Shown here: positions 7,326 through 14,539 of the stretch, piece after piece
Layout of the letters: each line of letters begins with the position of its first letter
Numbering within the stretch: the stretch's first letter is position 1
DNA from: Caulobacteraceae bacterium
GTDB taxonomy: Bacteria > Pseudomonadota > Alphaproteobacteria > Caulobacterales > Caulobacteraceae
Reading direction: 5' to 3'
Length of the DNA: 44,782 nt
NCBI GenBank assembly: GCA_947478785.1
Contig: CANJXI010000026.1
Location: forward strand, 1 to 44,782
Position numbers and translations under genes: made by a program
The notes under the pieces: generated by a model
The model's database searches: none
What the model saw: the letters and a program-made list of their open reading frames with translations, nothing else
Told to the model about the DNA's origin: nothing

Positions 7326-9634
7326 CCGCCCGGACCGCCCTGCGCGTTGAAGTCGAAGACCACCTCGCCGATCGTCGCGGGCAGGGGCGCGCCGGCCGTC
7401 AGTCCCGGCATCACCGCCGAGCCGTCGTCGCTGCCGATGTCGAAGGTCTCGGAAAGGCCGAAGGACGCGGGCATGGGGTAGCGCACGGTCCTGCTGACCA
7501 GCACCTTGCCGTTGGCGCGGATGGTGATCAGGCAGTCCAGGGGCGTCATGGGCGCTGCCGCCGGCCGGCTGAAATCGACCTCGATCGCCGAGGCTCCGGC
7601 GGGCAGGGGGTCCGGCGCGGTCACCGCGACGACTTCGCCCTTGAGGGTGCGCATGACGAACGAGGGCCTGCCGTCGGCCAGGTAGAAGCCGACCCCGCCC
7701 AGGGCCCCGCCGATGGCGAAGATCGAGCCCGTCACCGCCGTCTGGGGCAGGTCCAGCTTGGCGGTCATCCGGTAGGAACGCTCGGTGACAGGGGGCGCGT
7801 TCACCGGGGCCAGGCGGGCGACGGGACCGGCGTAGACCCAGCGTCCGCTGCGTCGGGCGAAATCGTCCTTGCGCGCCTGCGCCTGCGCCGGCGCGGTGTC
7901 GCTGATGTTCCCGATCGGATGGACGTTGAAGCGCTGCGCCTGCTGGTCGAACAGGCGGCTCATCTGCTTGACGCGCTGCGGATTGGTCGCGGCCAGGTCG
8001 TGGACCTCGCCGGGGTCGCGGCTCAGGTCGTAGAGTTCCCAGGCCTCGTTCGGAACGCTGGTGGTGGGCGCTTCCCAGGGCCGGGTGCGGTGGGAAGTGA
8101 CGATCGCCCAGCCCTGCGACCACAAGCCCTTGTTGCCGTACATCTCGAAATACTGCGCGCGATCGCGGTCGACCTGCAGCGGGTGGTCGAAGCTGTAGGC
8201 GACGCTGCGTCCTTCCATCGGCGACTGCGGCGCGTTGTTGATCGTCTTGGCCAGCGGGACCTCAGCCATCGCCATGATGGTCGGCGCCAGGTCGCTGATG
8301 TGGACAAACTGGTCGCGGGTCTCGCCGTGCGCGGCGATTCCCTTTGGCCAGGCGATGACCAGCGGAACGTGGATGCCGCCCTCGTGGGTGGTCTGCTTGT
8401 AGTATTTGAACGGGGTGTTCCCCGCGACCGCCCATCCGAGCGCATAGTGCGGGTAGGAATCCGGCCCGCCCCAGCCGTCGAGGAATTCCATGTTGTCGGC
8501 GACACCTCCCCGCCGGCCGCTGAGGCCCAGGTTCTCGCTGTAGGTCCCGTGCAGGCCGCCCTCGGCGCTCGCGCCGTTGTCCGAAAGGATGACGACCATG
8601 GTGTCGTCGAGCTCGCCGCTCGCCTCCAGCGCGTCGAGGATCCGTCCAAACTGTTCGTCCGCGTAGCCGAGCGCGGCGGCGAAGGCCTCCATCTCGCGGG
8701 CGTAGAGCCGCTTCTGCTCGGCCGATAGGCTGTCCCACGCCGGCATGCCCTCCGGGCGTGGGGGTAGTTCCGCCGCGGCGGGGATCAGCCCCGAATGCTT
8801 CTGCGCCGCGAAGATCTCTTCGCGCGCCTTGTCCCAGCCCATGTCGAACTTGCCGCGGTAGCGGTCCATCCATTCTCTGGGTGCATGGTGGGGCGTGTGC
8901 GCGGCCCCGGTCGCCCAGTACATGAAGAAGGGCGCCGCGCGCTCGCCGCCGCCGCGCGCTTGGATCATCGTTATGGCGTTGTCCGCCAGGTCCTTGCTGA
9001 GGTGATAGGCCGGGTCGGCCGGCTTGGCGGCCGGCGAGGCGTCGCGGATCAGCACCGGGTTCCAGTTGTCCGCGTCGGCCGCCATGAATCCGTAGAAGTG
9101 GTCGAAGCCCTGCTTCAGCGGCCAGTAGGTGAAGGGTCCCGATGGACCCATGTCCTTGCTCGGGACGTGATCCCATTTGCCGAGCGCGAAGGTCAGGTAT
9201 CCCGCTTCGCGAAGGTTCGCCGCGATCGTTCCGGCCGAGGCCGGTATCTCGCCGTCCCACCCCGGATAGGGGCGCTGCGCGGCGGCGTGGCCGCCGATGT
9301 GCACGCTGTGCGCGTTGCGCCCGGTCAGGAAGGCGGCCCGGCTGGACGAGCAGATCGGGGTGCTGTGGAAGTTGGTGAACCGCAGGCCCATCCGGGCGAC
9401 GCGATCGATGTTGGGCGTCTGCACGAGGCCGCCGAAGCAGTCGAGTTGGGCAAAGCCGACGTCGTCGAGCATCCAGACCAGCACGTTCGGGCGTGTGGCC
9501 CGTGGAACCGGGGCCACAGCGTTGTGAGCGACGGAATCCCCCGAAGCGGTTGCGGGTTCGGCGGCGGCGGGGAGGGCGCCCGCTACGAAGCTCGCCATGA
9601 ACGCCAGCGCTGAGCCCGCACGGTTCACTCTCAT
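7322..9634 (-). CDS. Exported sulfatase (arylsulfatase family)
   Basis: A 770-residue PF00884-type sulfatase that hydrolyses sulfate esters, probably in the periplasm. I chose the ATG at 9634: it has a strong ribosome-binding site (GGAGGAGACGG) and begins a signal peptide ending in ALPAAAEPA (~residue 27). An in-frame ATG at 9670 lacks this. Metal-binding DD57-58 sits in WMLDDVGF. The modification motif is ICSSSRAAFLTGRN with Cys95 and Arg99. SDNGAS and QTTHEGGIHVPL further on supply metal and sulfate ligands. The motif reads C-S-S-S-R instead of the canonical C-x-P/A-x-R. A ~150-residue beta-rich C-terminal domain follows the catalytic core. The FGE gene overlaps its stop and a TetR gene precedes it by 39 bp. 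Confidence 0.92.
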   Translation of the reverse strand: MRVNRAGSALAFMASFVAGALPAAAEPATASGDSVAHNAVAPVPRATRPNVLVWMLDDVGFAQLDCFGGLVQTPNIDRVARMGLRFTNFHSTPICSSSRAAFLTGRNAHSVHIGGHAAAQRPYPGWDGEIPASAGTIAANLREAGYLTFALGKWDHVPSKDMGPSGPFTYWPLKQGFDHFYGFMAADADNWNPVLIRDASPAAKPADPAYHLSKDLADNAITMIQARGGGERAAPFFMYWATGAAHTPHHAPREWMDRYRGKFDMGWDKAREEIFAAQKHSGLIPAAAELPPRPEGMPAWDSLSAEQKRLYAREMEAFAAALGYADEQFGRILDALEASGELDDTMVVILSDNGASAEGGLHGTYSENLGLSGRRGGVADNMEFLDGWGGPDSYPHYALGWAVAGNTPFKYYKQTTHEGGIHVPLVIAWPKGIAAHGETRDQFVHISDLAPTIMAMAEVPLAKTINNAPQSPMEGRSVAYSFDHPLQVDRDRAQYFEMYGNKGLWSQGWAIVTSHRTRPWEAPTTSVPNEAWELYDLSRDPGEVHDLAATNPQRVKQMSRLFDQQAQRFNVHPIGNISDTAPAQAQARKDDFARRSGRWVYAGPVARLAPVNAPPVTERSYRMTAKLDLPQTAVTGSIFAIGGALGGVGFYLADGRPSFVMRTLKGEVVAVTAPDPLPAGASAIEVDFSRPAAAPMTPLDCLITIRANGKVLVSRTVRYPMPASFGLSETFDIGSDDGSAVMPGLTAGAPLPATIGEVVFDFNAQGGPGG

Positions 9635-9673
9635 TCCGTCTCCTCCCAAATCATGTAGGGCCGCCGACAATCG

Positions 9674-10420
9674 CTAAGTGCGATCCTGATCGCTGATGGG
9701 CGACATATTCTTTTCGCGTCCTGCCGGTCGCCCGGGCCGCGACTTGTCATGCATCGTGATGCTGACTTCGTGCTGGCCTGGCGGGGCGGTGAACGCGGCT
9801 GTCGCCATGATGATGGCGTCCGCGAGCAGCGCCGCCTCGACACCCGCCGGGAGCTTCTTCACCGCAGAGCGGCGATCGAGTCGAACGAGGGTGTCCAGAA
9901 ACATGGCGAAGACGCTTTCGAGACGGAAGCCCGAGAGTTGTGCATCGACGCCGATGTTCGAGGCGTACAGCATCTCGGCGACATGTGAGGTCAGCGGCGA
10001 TAGGTCGGCGGCGTCCGCGCGCCAATCGAAGGCCCCGTGGTGATGCAACCCAAGCAGGAAGGCGGCGTAACTCCGCCGGCCCGCATCGTCGACCTCATCG
10101 TTCAGCGGCCGGAGGATGACCTCCATCAGCGCATGCGGGTCGGATTGCCGGCCCTGGCGCTTGACCTCCGCCAACGCCCCGGCTCGTCGCACTTCCAGAG
10201 ATGGCAGCCGCCGCTCAAAGATCGCCCGCACGAGCTCACGCTTGCCTCCGAAGTGATATTGGACGGCGACGTGGTTGGCCGCGCCGGCGGCGACCCCAAC
10301 ACGCCGCAGCGAAACGCCTTCAATCCCCTCCAGCGCGAATAGACGCTCGGCCGCGTCAAGGATTTCGTCCCGGGTCTCGGCGACGGCTGCTGCTCGACGA
10401 CCCGCCTGTTGTGCGCGCAT
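9674..10420 (-). CDS. TetR/AcrR-family transcriptional regulator
   Basis: A 248-residue regulator with the TetR DNA-binding domain at residues ~16-70: TRDEILDAAERLFALEGIEG, then VSLRRVGVAAGAANHVAVQY, then HFGGKRELVRAIFERR. The C-terminal ligand-binding part is typical helical sequence, with a basic tail (KSRPGRPAGREK). It is the first gene of a minus-strand operon with the sulfatase and FGE genes, and divergent from the TauD-type dioxygenase. A perfect palindrome just upstream of its start (10434-10449) is the likely operator. It probably represses itself and the sulfatase genes, and perhaps the divergent gene, until an unknown ligand binds. Confidence 0.9.
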   Translation of the reverse strand: MRAQQAGRRAAAVAETRDEILDAAERLFALEGIEGVSLRRVGVAAGAANHVAVQYHFGGKRELVRAIFERRLPSLEVRRAGALAEVKRQGRQSDPHALMEVILRPLNDEVDDAGRRSYAAFLLGLHHHGAFDWRADAADLSPLTSHVAEMLYASNIGVDAQLSGFRLESVFAMFLDTLVRLDRRSAVKKLPAGVEAALLADAIIMATAAFTAPPGQHEVSITMHDKSRPGRPAGREKNMSPISDQDRT

Positions 10421-10433
10421 GGGAGGTCCCTTT

Positions 10434-10449
10434 TAAGCCAATCGGCTTA
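10434..10449. promoter_or_regulatory. Probable TetR operator (16-bp inverted repeat)
   Basis: TAAGCC at 10434-10439 and GGCTTA at 10444-10449 form perfect 6-bp arms around AATC. The site lies 14 bp upstream of the tetR ATG and one base downstream of the best minus-strand -10 box. A bound repressor there would block transcription of tetR, sulfatase and FGE. Confidence 0.6.
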
Positions 10450-10450
10450 T

Positions 10451-10478
10451 ATTCTATATATGTCTCCGCAACTGTCAT
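10451..10478 (-). promoter_or_regulatory. Probable promoter of tetR-sulfatase-FGE operon
   Basis: On the minus strand, ATGACA (10478-10473) and TAGAAT (10456-10451) are spaced by 16 bp in an AT-rich pocket that stands out from the GC-rich surroundings. The palindromic operator follows immediately. The boxes are assigned by consensus only. Confidence 0.4.
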
Positions 10479-10510
10479 GCGGGAAAAGCACCATCCACAT
10501 GACTTAAATA

Positions 10511-10539
10511 TTGACGCCTGATGCGCGGCCACCTTAGTT
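10511..10539 (+). promoter_or_regulatory. Possible promoter of the TauD-type dioxygenase gene
   Basis: TTGACG at 10511-10516 and TTAGTT at 10534-10539 are separated by 17 bp and lie about 90 bp upstream of the dioxygenase ATG. The -35 box is good and the -10 box is poor. Confidence 0.3.
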
Positions 10540-10590
10540 TCCACGCGAACGGAGGCGCACTTCGGCGCCGTCTGTGGATTTGGGAGGGGC

Positions 10591-10611
10591 TCCAGGCGGA
10601 GCGCTCCTGGA
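10591..10611. promoter_or_regulatory. Inverted repeat ahead of dioxygenase ribosome-binding site
   Basis: TCCAGG at 10591-10596 and CCTGGA at 10606-10611 enclose the palindrome GGAGCGCTCC (10598-10607). The structure ends seven bases before the AGGAGG Shine-Dalgarno sequence. It could be a leader hairpin or a protein-binding site. Confidence 0.35.
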
Positions 10612-10629
10612 TTTGTCAGGAGGTTCCAA

Positions 10630-11562
10630 ATGAGCATCAGCTACGATCAACGCGTTGAAGTGGAACCGTCAGCCTTGGATATCGCGCCTGTCGCGGGCCG
10701 GATCGGCGCGGAAATTCGCAATCTTTCGCTCTCCGCGGATTTGGATGACGCGACAATTTCCGCAATTCGCACGGCGCTCGTGACCCACAAGGTCATCTTC
10801 TTTCGCGCCCAACACCATCTGGACGACGCCGGACAGGAGGCGTTCGCCGCGCGGATGGGCGAACCGATCAGGCAGCCAACCGCCGCGGCGAGACCCGAGG
10901 ATTCGGGCTTCTTGCTCGATATGAAAGCCAAGGAGGGCTACGCGTCATCCCTCTGGCACACTGACATGACCTTCCTGGCTGCTTATCCGGAGGCCTCGAT
11001 CCTGAGGTCGCTTGTTGCGCCTGTGTCCGGCGGAGACACGGTGTGGGCCAACACCGCAGCGGCATACCGTGGACTTCCAGAGCCGCTCAGAATCCTGGCG
11101 GACAATCTCAAGGCGATCCATGGGAACACCACGGACTTCGACGAGCAATACGAGGAGAGCGTGCAGGAGAAGATGGGGGACATGCGACACCGAAAAGCGC
11201 CGAAGCTGTTTCAGGCGGAACACCCGGTGGTCGCGGTTCACCCGGAGACGGGCGAGCGGTCGCTGCTGCTTGGCCATTCCTTCGTGAAGCGATTCGTGGG
11301 GCTCACGTCCGACGACTCGCATCGGTTGCTGGCGATTTTCCAGGACCATGTAACCAAACCTGAGAACACGGTGCGGTGGCGCTGGCAGCCGGGCGATGTC
11401 GCCATCTGGGATAACCGCAGCACCCAGCACCGCTCCGTTCCAGATTTTGGCGACCAGCCCCGTCACATGCGGCGCGTCACGATCCGGGGGGCCAGGGCGA
11501 CCGGCGTGGATGGCGTTGCGAGCCGGCAGGTAAAGTTCGAGCAAATGGCCGCGACCGCCTAG
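10630..11562 (+). CDS. TauD/TfdA-family alpha-ketoglutarate dioxygenase, AtsK-like
   Basis: A 310-residue Fe(II)/2-oxoglutarate-dependent dioxygenase with a strong AGGAGG ribosome-binding site. The metal triad is present: H110 and D112 in SLWHTDMTF, and H267 in STQHRSVPD. Arg281/282 in RHMRRVTI is positioned to bind 2-oxoglutarate. The segment SGGDTVWANTAAAYRGLPEPLR is typical of the alkylsulfatase AtsK and TfdA branch. These enzymes hydroxylate the carbon next to sulfate, sulfonate or an aryloxy group, so the C-O or C-S bond breaks. Its divergent placement beside a sulfatase and TetR gene favours a sulfate-ester substrate. That assignment is inference. Confidence 0.88.
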   Translation: MSISYDQRVEVEPSALDIAPVAGRIGAEIRNLSLSADLDDATISAIRTALVTHKVIFFRAQHHLDDAGQEAFAARMGEPIRQPTAAARPEDSGFLLDMKAKEGYASSLWHTDMTFLAAYPEASILRSLVAPVSGGDTVWANTAAAYRGLPEPLRILADNLKAIHGNTTDFDEQYEESVQEKMGDMRHRKAPKLFQAEHPVVAVHPETGERSLLLGHSFVKRFVGLTSDDSHRLLAIFQDHVTKPENTVRWRWQPGDVAIWDNRSTQHRSVPDFGDQPRHMRRVTIRGARATGVDGVASRQVKFEQMAATA

Positions 11563-11680
11563 CTCGATCGCGCGGACGTCGAAAAATGGAGACGACTCAT
11601 AGGTCGACGCCGGCCGGCACGTCTTCGCGTAGATTAGAAAAGGCGCCGATCGATCGTCGCTGACGGGTTGGGAGGATTCT

Positions 11681-13078
11681 TTGAGCAACCACGAAAAGTC
11701 CCTGACCTCCGCCGACGTCCGCGGCAGGCTTAATCATCCGGTGATCGACACCGATGGTCATTCCATCGAGATCGGTCCGCTTCTCGACGACTACGTCAGG
11801 GAAGTGGGTGGTGCGGATTTCGCCCGCCGCCTCGCCGCGACCCCCAGGCGGCAGACCCGACGGACCTGGTGGGTTCCCACCGCCAACACCGTGGATCGGG
11901 CGACGGCCATGCTGCCCAGGATGATGGCCGAACGGCTCGACGCGTTCGGCATCGATTACTCGATCCTCTACCCGACGATCGGCATCGGCAGCCCCTACAT
12001 CGCCGACGCCGAGGTGCGCCGGGTGATGTGCCGCGCCGCCAACCGCTACTACGCCGACATGTATGGCGGCTTCGAGGACCGCCTGACACACGCGGCCGTG
12101 ATACCGATGGAGACGCCGGAAGAAGCGATCGAGGAGCTCGACTACGCCGTGGGCGTGCTCGGGCATAAGGTCGTCATGATGGAGGGATACGGCCGGCGCA
12201 ACATGCGCGATATCGCCGAGCCCAGCGGCGAATTCATGGTGGGCAGGCCGGACGTCTTCGCGCTGGAAAGCGACTACGACTACGATCCCGTCTGGGCCAA
12301 ATGCGTGGAGCTGAAGGTGGCGCCGACCTTCCACCAGCCCAGCATGGGGTTCGGCTTCCGCATGTCGAACGTCTATATGTACAATCACATCGGGCATTTC
12401 GCGGCCGCCGCCGAAGCCCTGTCCAAGGCCCTGTTCTTCGGCGGCGTGACCCAGCGGTTCCCGGAGCTTCGTTTCGGTTTTCTCGAATGCGGCGTGGGCT
12501 GGGCGTGCGGCCTCTACGGCGACCTCGTGGACCGCTGGAAGAAGCGCGGCGCCCATGTGATCGATCGGCTGGACCCCGCCAATATCGATCGCGAGGCGTT
12601 CCTGGACTATGTCTCGAAGTACGGAAGCGAGCGGATCCTGGCCAAGATGACCGAGATCCGTAGCATCGTGTTCGAAGAATCCGCGCCCAATCAGCGTGAC
12701 GATTTCGCCCTGGCCGGGATTTCCAGCCCCGAGGACGTGCGGGAGCGGTTCGTGGACAAGTTCTTCTTCGGCTGCGAGGCCGACGACGGCCTGAACGCGC
12801 TGGCCTTCGATCGAAAGATCAACCCGCTCGGCGCCAGGCTCGGAGCGATGTTCGGCTCGGACATCAGCCACTGGGATGTCGCCGACGCCACCGAGCCGGT
12901 GCGTGAAGCCTACGAGCTGGTCGAGGATGAGTTCCTGGGCGAAGAGGACTTCCGCGACTTCATGTTCGGCAATGCCGCGCGCCTCCACGGCGCGCTCAAT
13001 CCCGACTTCTTCAGGGGCTCCCGGATCGGGCCAGACGTCGATCGGCTGTTGCGCGAGGCCGCCGGCGTGACCGCCTGA
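11681..13078 (+). CDS. Amidohydrolase-2 family metal-dependent hydrolase/decarboxylase
   Basis: A 465-residue TIM-barrel protein of the amidohydrolase-2 type (PF04909; includes ACMSD-like decarboxylases and hydrolases). The start is TTG, with a good ribosome-binding site (GGGAGGA) eight bases before it. The N-terminal metal region reads VIDTDGHSIE (D23, D25, H27). TFHQPSMGF supplies a mid-barrel histidine. The family phrase after QRFPELRF reads GFLECGVGW, where many relatives have a histidine instead of E-C. GSDISHWD supplies the late aspartate. It follows the AtsK-like gene by 118 bp on the same strand. The reaction cannot be deduced. Confidence 0.8.
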   Translation: MSNHEKSLTSADVRGRLNHPVIDTDGHSIEIGPLLDDYVREVGGADFARRLAATPRRQTRRTWWVPTANTVDRATAMLPRMMAERLDAFGIDYSILYPTIGIGSPYIADAEVRRVMCRAANRYYADMYGGFEDRLTHAAVIPMETPEEAIEELDYAVGVLGHKVVMMEGYGRRNMRDIAEPSGEFMVGRPDVFALESDYDYDPVWAKCVELKVAPTFHQPSMGFGFRMSNVYMYNHIGHFAAAAEALSKALFFGGVTQRFPELRFGFLECGVGWACGLYGDLVDRWKKRGAHVIDRLDPANIDREAFLDYVSKYGSERILAKMTEIRSIVFEESAPNQRDDFALAGISSPEDVRERFVDKFFFGCEADDGLNALAFDRKINPLGARLGAMFGSDISHWDVADATEPVREAYELVEDEFLGEEDFRDFMFGNAARLHGALNPDFFRGSRIGPDVDRLLREAAGVTA

Positions 13079-13099
13079 AGCCGTTGCTGGGACAGGCCC

Positions 13100-14539
13100 T
13101 TAAGGCGCGCGCCAGCCGCCGCCCAGGGCCTGGATCAGGGCGACGGCGGTGGTCTGGCGCTGGGCCTGGGCCTGGGCCAGCGCGCGGCGGGCGGCGTAGG
13201 CGGAGGTCTGGGCGGTGAAGACCTCGACGAAGCTGACCTGGCCGGCCTGGTAGCGGTTGTTGACCATCACCTCGGCGGCGTCGGCGGCCGCGGAGGCCTG
13301 GCGGCGAAGGACGTACTGGGCCTCCAGCACGCGGGCGGCGATCAGCTGGTCCTCGACGTCCTGCAGGGCGGTGAGCACGGTCTGGCGGTACTGCGCCACC
13401 GTCTGGTCGTAGGCGGCCCGGGCGCCCTTCACCCGCGCGTGGCGCGCGCCGCCGTCGAACAGGGTCTCGCCCAGGGCCAGGCCGTAGCTCCAGAGGCTGT
13501 TGGAGGCGCGGAACAGGCCGCCCAGCGCGCTGGCGGCGAAGCCGTAGGAGCCGTTCAGGGTCAGGTCTGGGAAGTAGGCGGCGCGCGCGACGCCGACCTG
13601 GGCGTTGGCGGCGGCCATCCGGCGTTCGGCCGCGGCGATGTCGGGGCGGCGCTGCAGCAGGGTCGAGGGCAGGCCCGCGGGCACGGCCGGGGCGGTCGGG
13701 TTCCAGGCGGCGGGCGGCAGGCTGAAGTTCCCCGGCGCCTCGCCGACCAGCACGGCGATGGCGTGCTCATAGACCGCGCGCTGCTGCTGGGTCCCGGCGA
13801 GGTCGGCCTGGGCGTTGGCGAGCTGGGTCTCGGCCTGCAAGAGGTCGCTGTGCGGGATGGTCCCGGCGTTGAAGCGGTTGCCGGTGATCTGGGTGGTCCG
13901 CCGGTAGCCCTCGACCGTGGCCTGGTCGAGGGCAATCTCGGCGTCGGCCTCGCGCAGGCCGAAATAGTTCACGGCGAGCTCACCCTGGGCCGAGAGGGTG
14001 GCGTTGGCGAGGTCGGCCTGGCTGGCCTGGGCGCTGGCCTTGGCGCCCTCGACCGCGCGGCGGATGCGGCCCCAGACGTCGGGCTCCCAGGTCCCGCCTA
14101 GGCTGGCGCGGTAGGTGGTGCGCGAACCCCCGGCGGCGCCGGTGGTGGTGGTCGTGCCGTCGGGATTGACGATCGTGGTCCCGCCGCCCCCGCCGTTGCC
14201 GGAGCGCGTGGCCCCGCCGGTGAGGCTGACGGTCGGGAAGAGCGCGGCGCGCTGCTCGCCGACCAGGGCGCGGGCCTGGCGGTAGGCGGCCTCGGCGGCG
14301 GCGACGTTCTGGTTGGAGACCTTCACGCGGGCTTCCAGCGCATCGAGCGCCGGGTCGCCGAACAGGGCCCACCAGTCGCCTCGGTCCAGCGCGTCGGCGG
14401 GCGCGGCGGGCGACCAGCCGGCCGCCTCCTTGTAGGTGGGCGAGATCGGGGTGGTCGGACGTGAATAGTTCGAGCCGACCGCGCAGCCGGCGAGCGCGGC
14501 GCAGACGAGGAGCGTGAGCGGCGTACGGGCGTGGGTCAT
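13100..14539 (-). CDS. Outer-membrane efflux lipoprotein, NodT/OprM family
   Basis: A 479-residue TolC-type outer-membrane factor. The N-terminus is a lipoprotein signal with lipobox LAGC (Cys19), followed by VGSNYSRPTTPISPTYKEA as in NodT-family lipoproteins. Two OEP-type repeats follow, ending in RQTTAVALIQALGGGW. A Gly/Thr-rich stretch (SGNGGGGGTTIVNPDG, ~residues 108-130) is inserted in the first repeat. Its ATG overlaps the stop of mdtC, so it is the last gene of the efflux operon. It forms the outer-membrane channel for the RND pump. Confidence 0.93.
   Translation of the reverse strand: MTHARTPLTLLVCAALAGCAVGSNYSRPTTPISPTYKEAAGWSPAAPADALDRGDWWALFGDPALDALEARVKVSNQNVAAAEAAYRQARALVGEQRAALFPTVSLTGGATRSGNGGGGGTTIVNPDGTTTTTGAAGGSRTTYRASLGGTWEPDVWGRIRRAVEGAKASAQASQADLANATLSAQGELAVNYFGLREADAEIALDQATVEGYRRTTQITGNRFNAGTIPHSDLLQAETQLANAQADLAGTQQQRAVYEHAIAVLVGEAPGNFSLPPAAWNPTAPAVPAGLPSTLLQRRPDIAAAERRMAAANAQVGVARAAYFPDLTLNGSYGFAASALGGLFRASNSLWSYGLALGETLFDGGARHARVKGARAAYDQTVAQYRQTVLTALQDVEDQLIAARVLEAQYVLRRQASAAADAAEVMVNNRYQAGQVSFVEVFTAQTSAYAARRALAQAQAQRQTTAVALIQALGGGWRAP

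Noticed and set aside
7326..8123. N-terminal extension of the FGE frame into the sulfatase gene
   Set aside because: The frame is open, but the sequence is out of frame within a clear sulfatase gene. The ATG at 7325 overlaps the sulfatase stop and starts at the expected FGE N-terminus.
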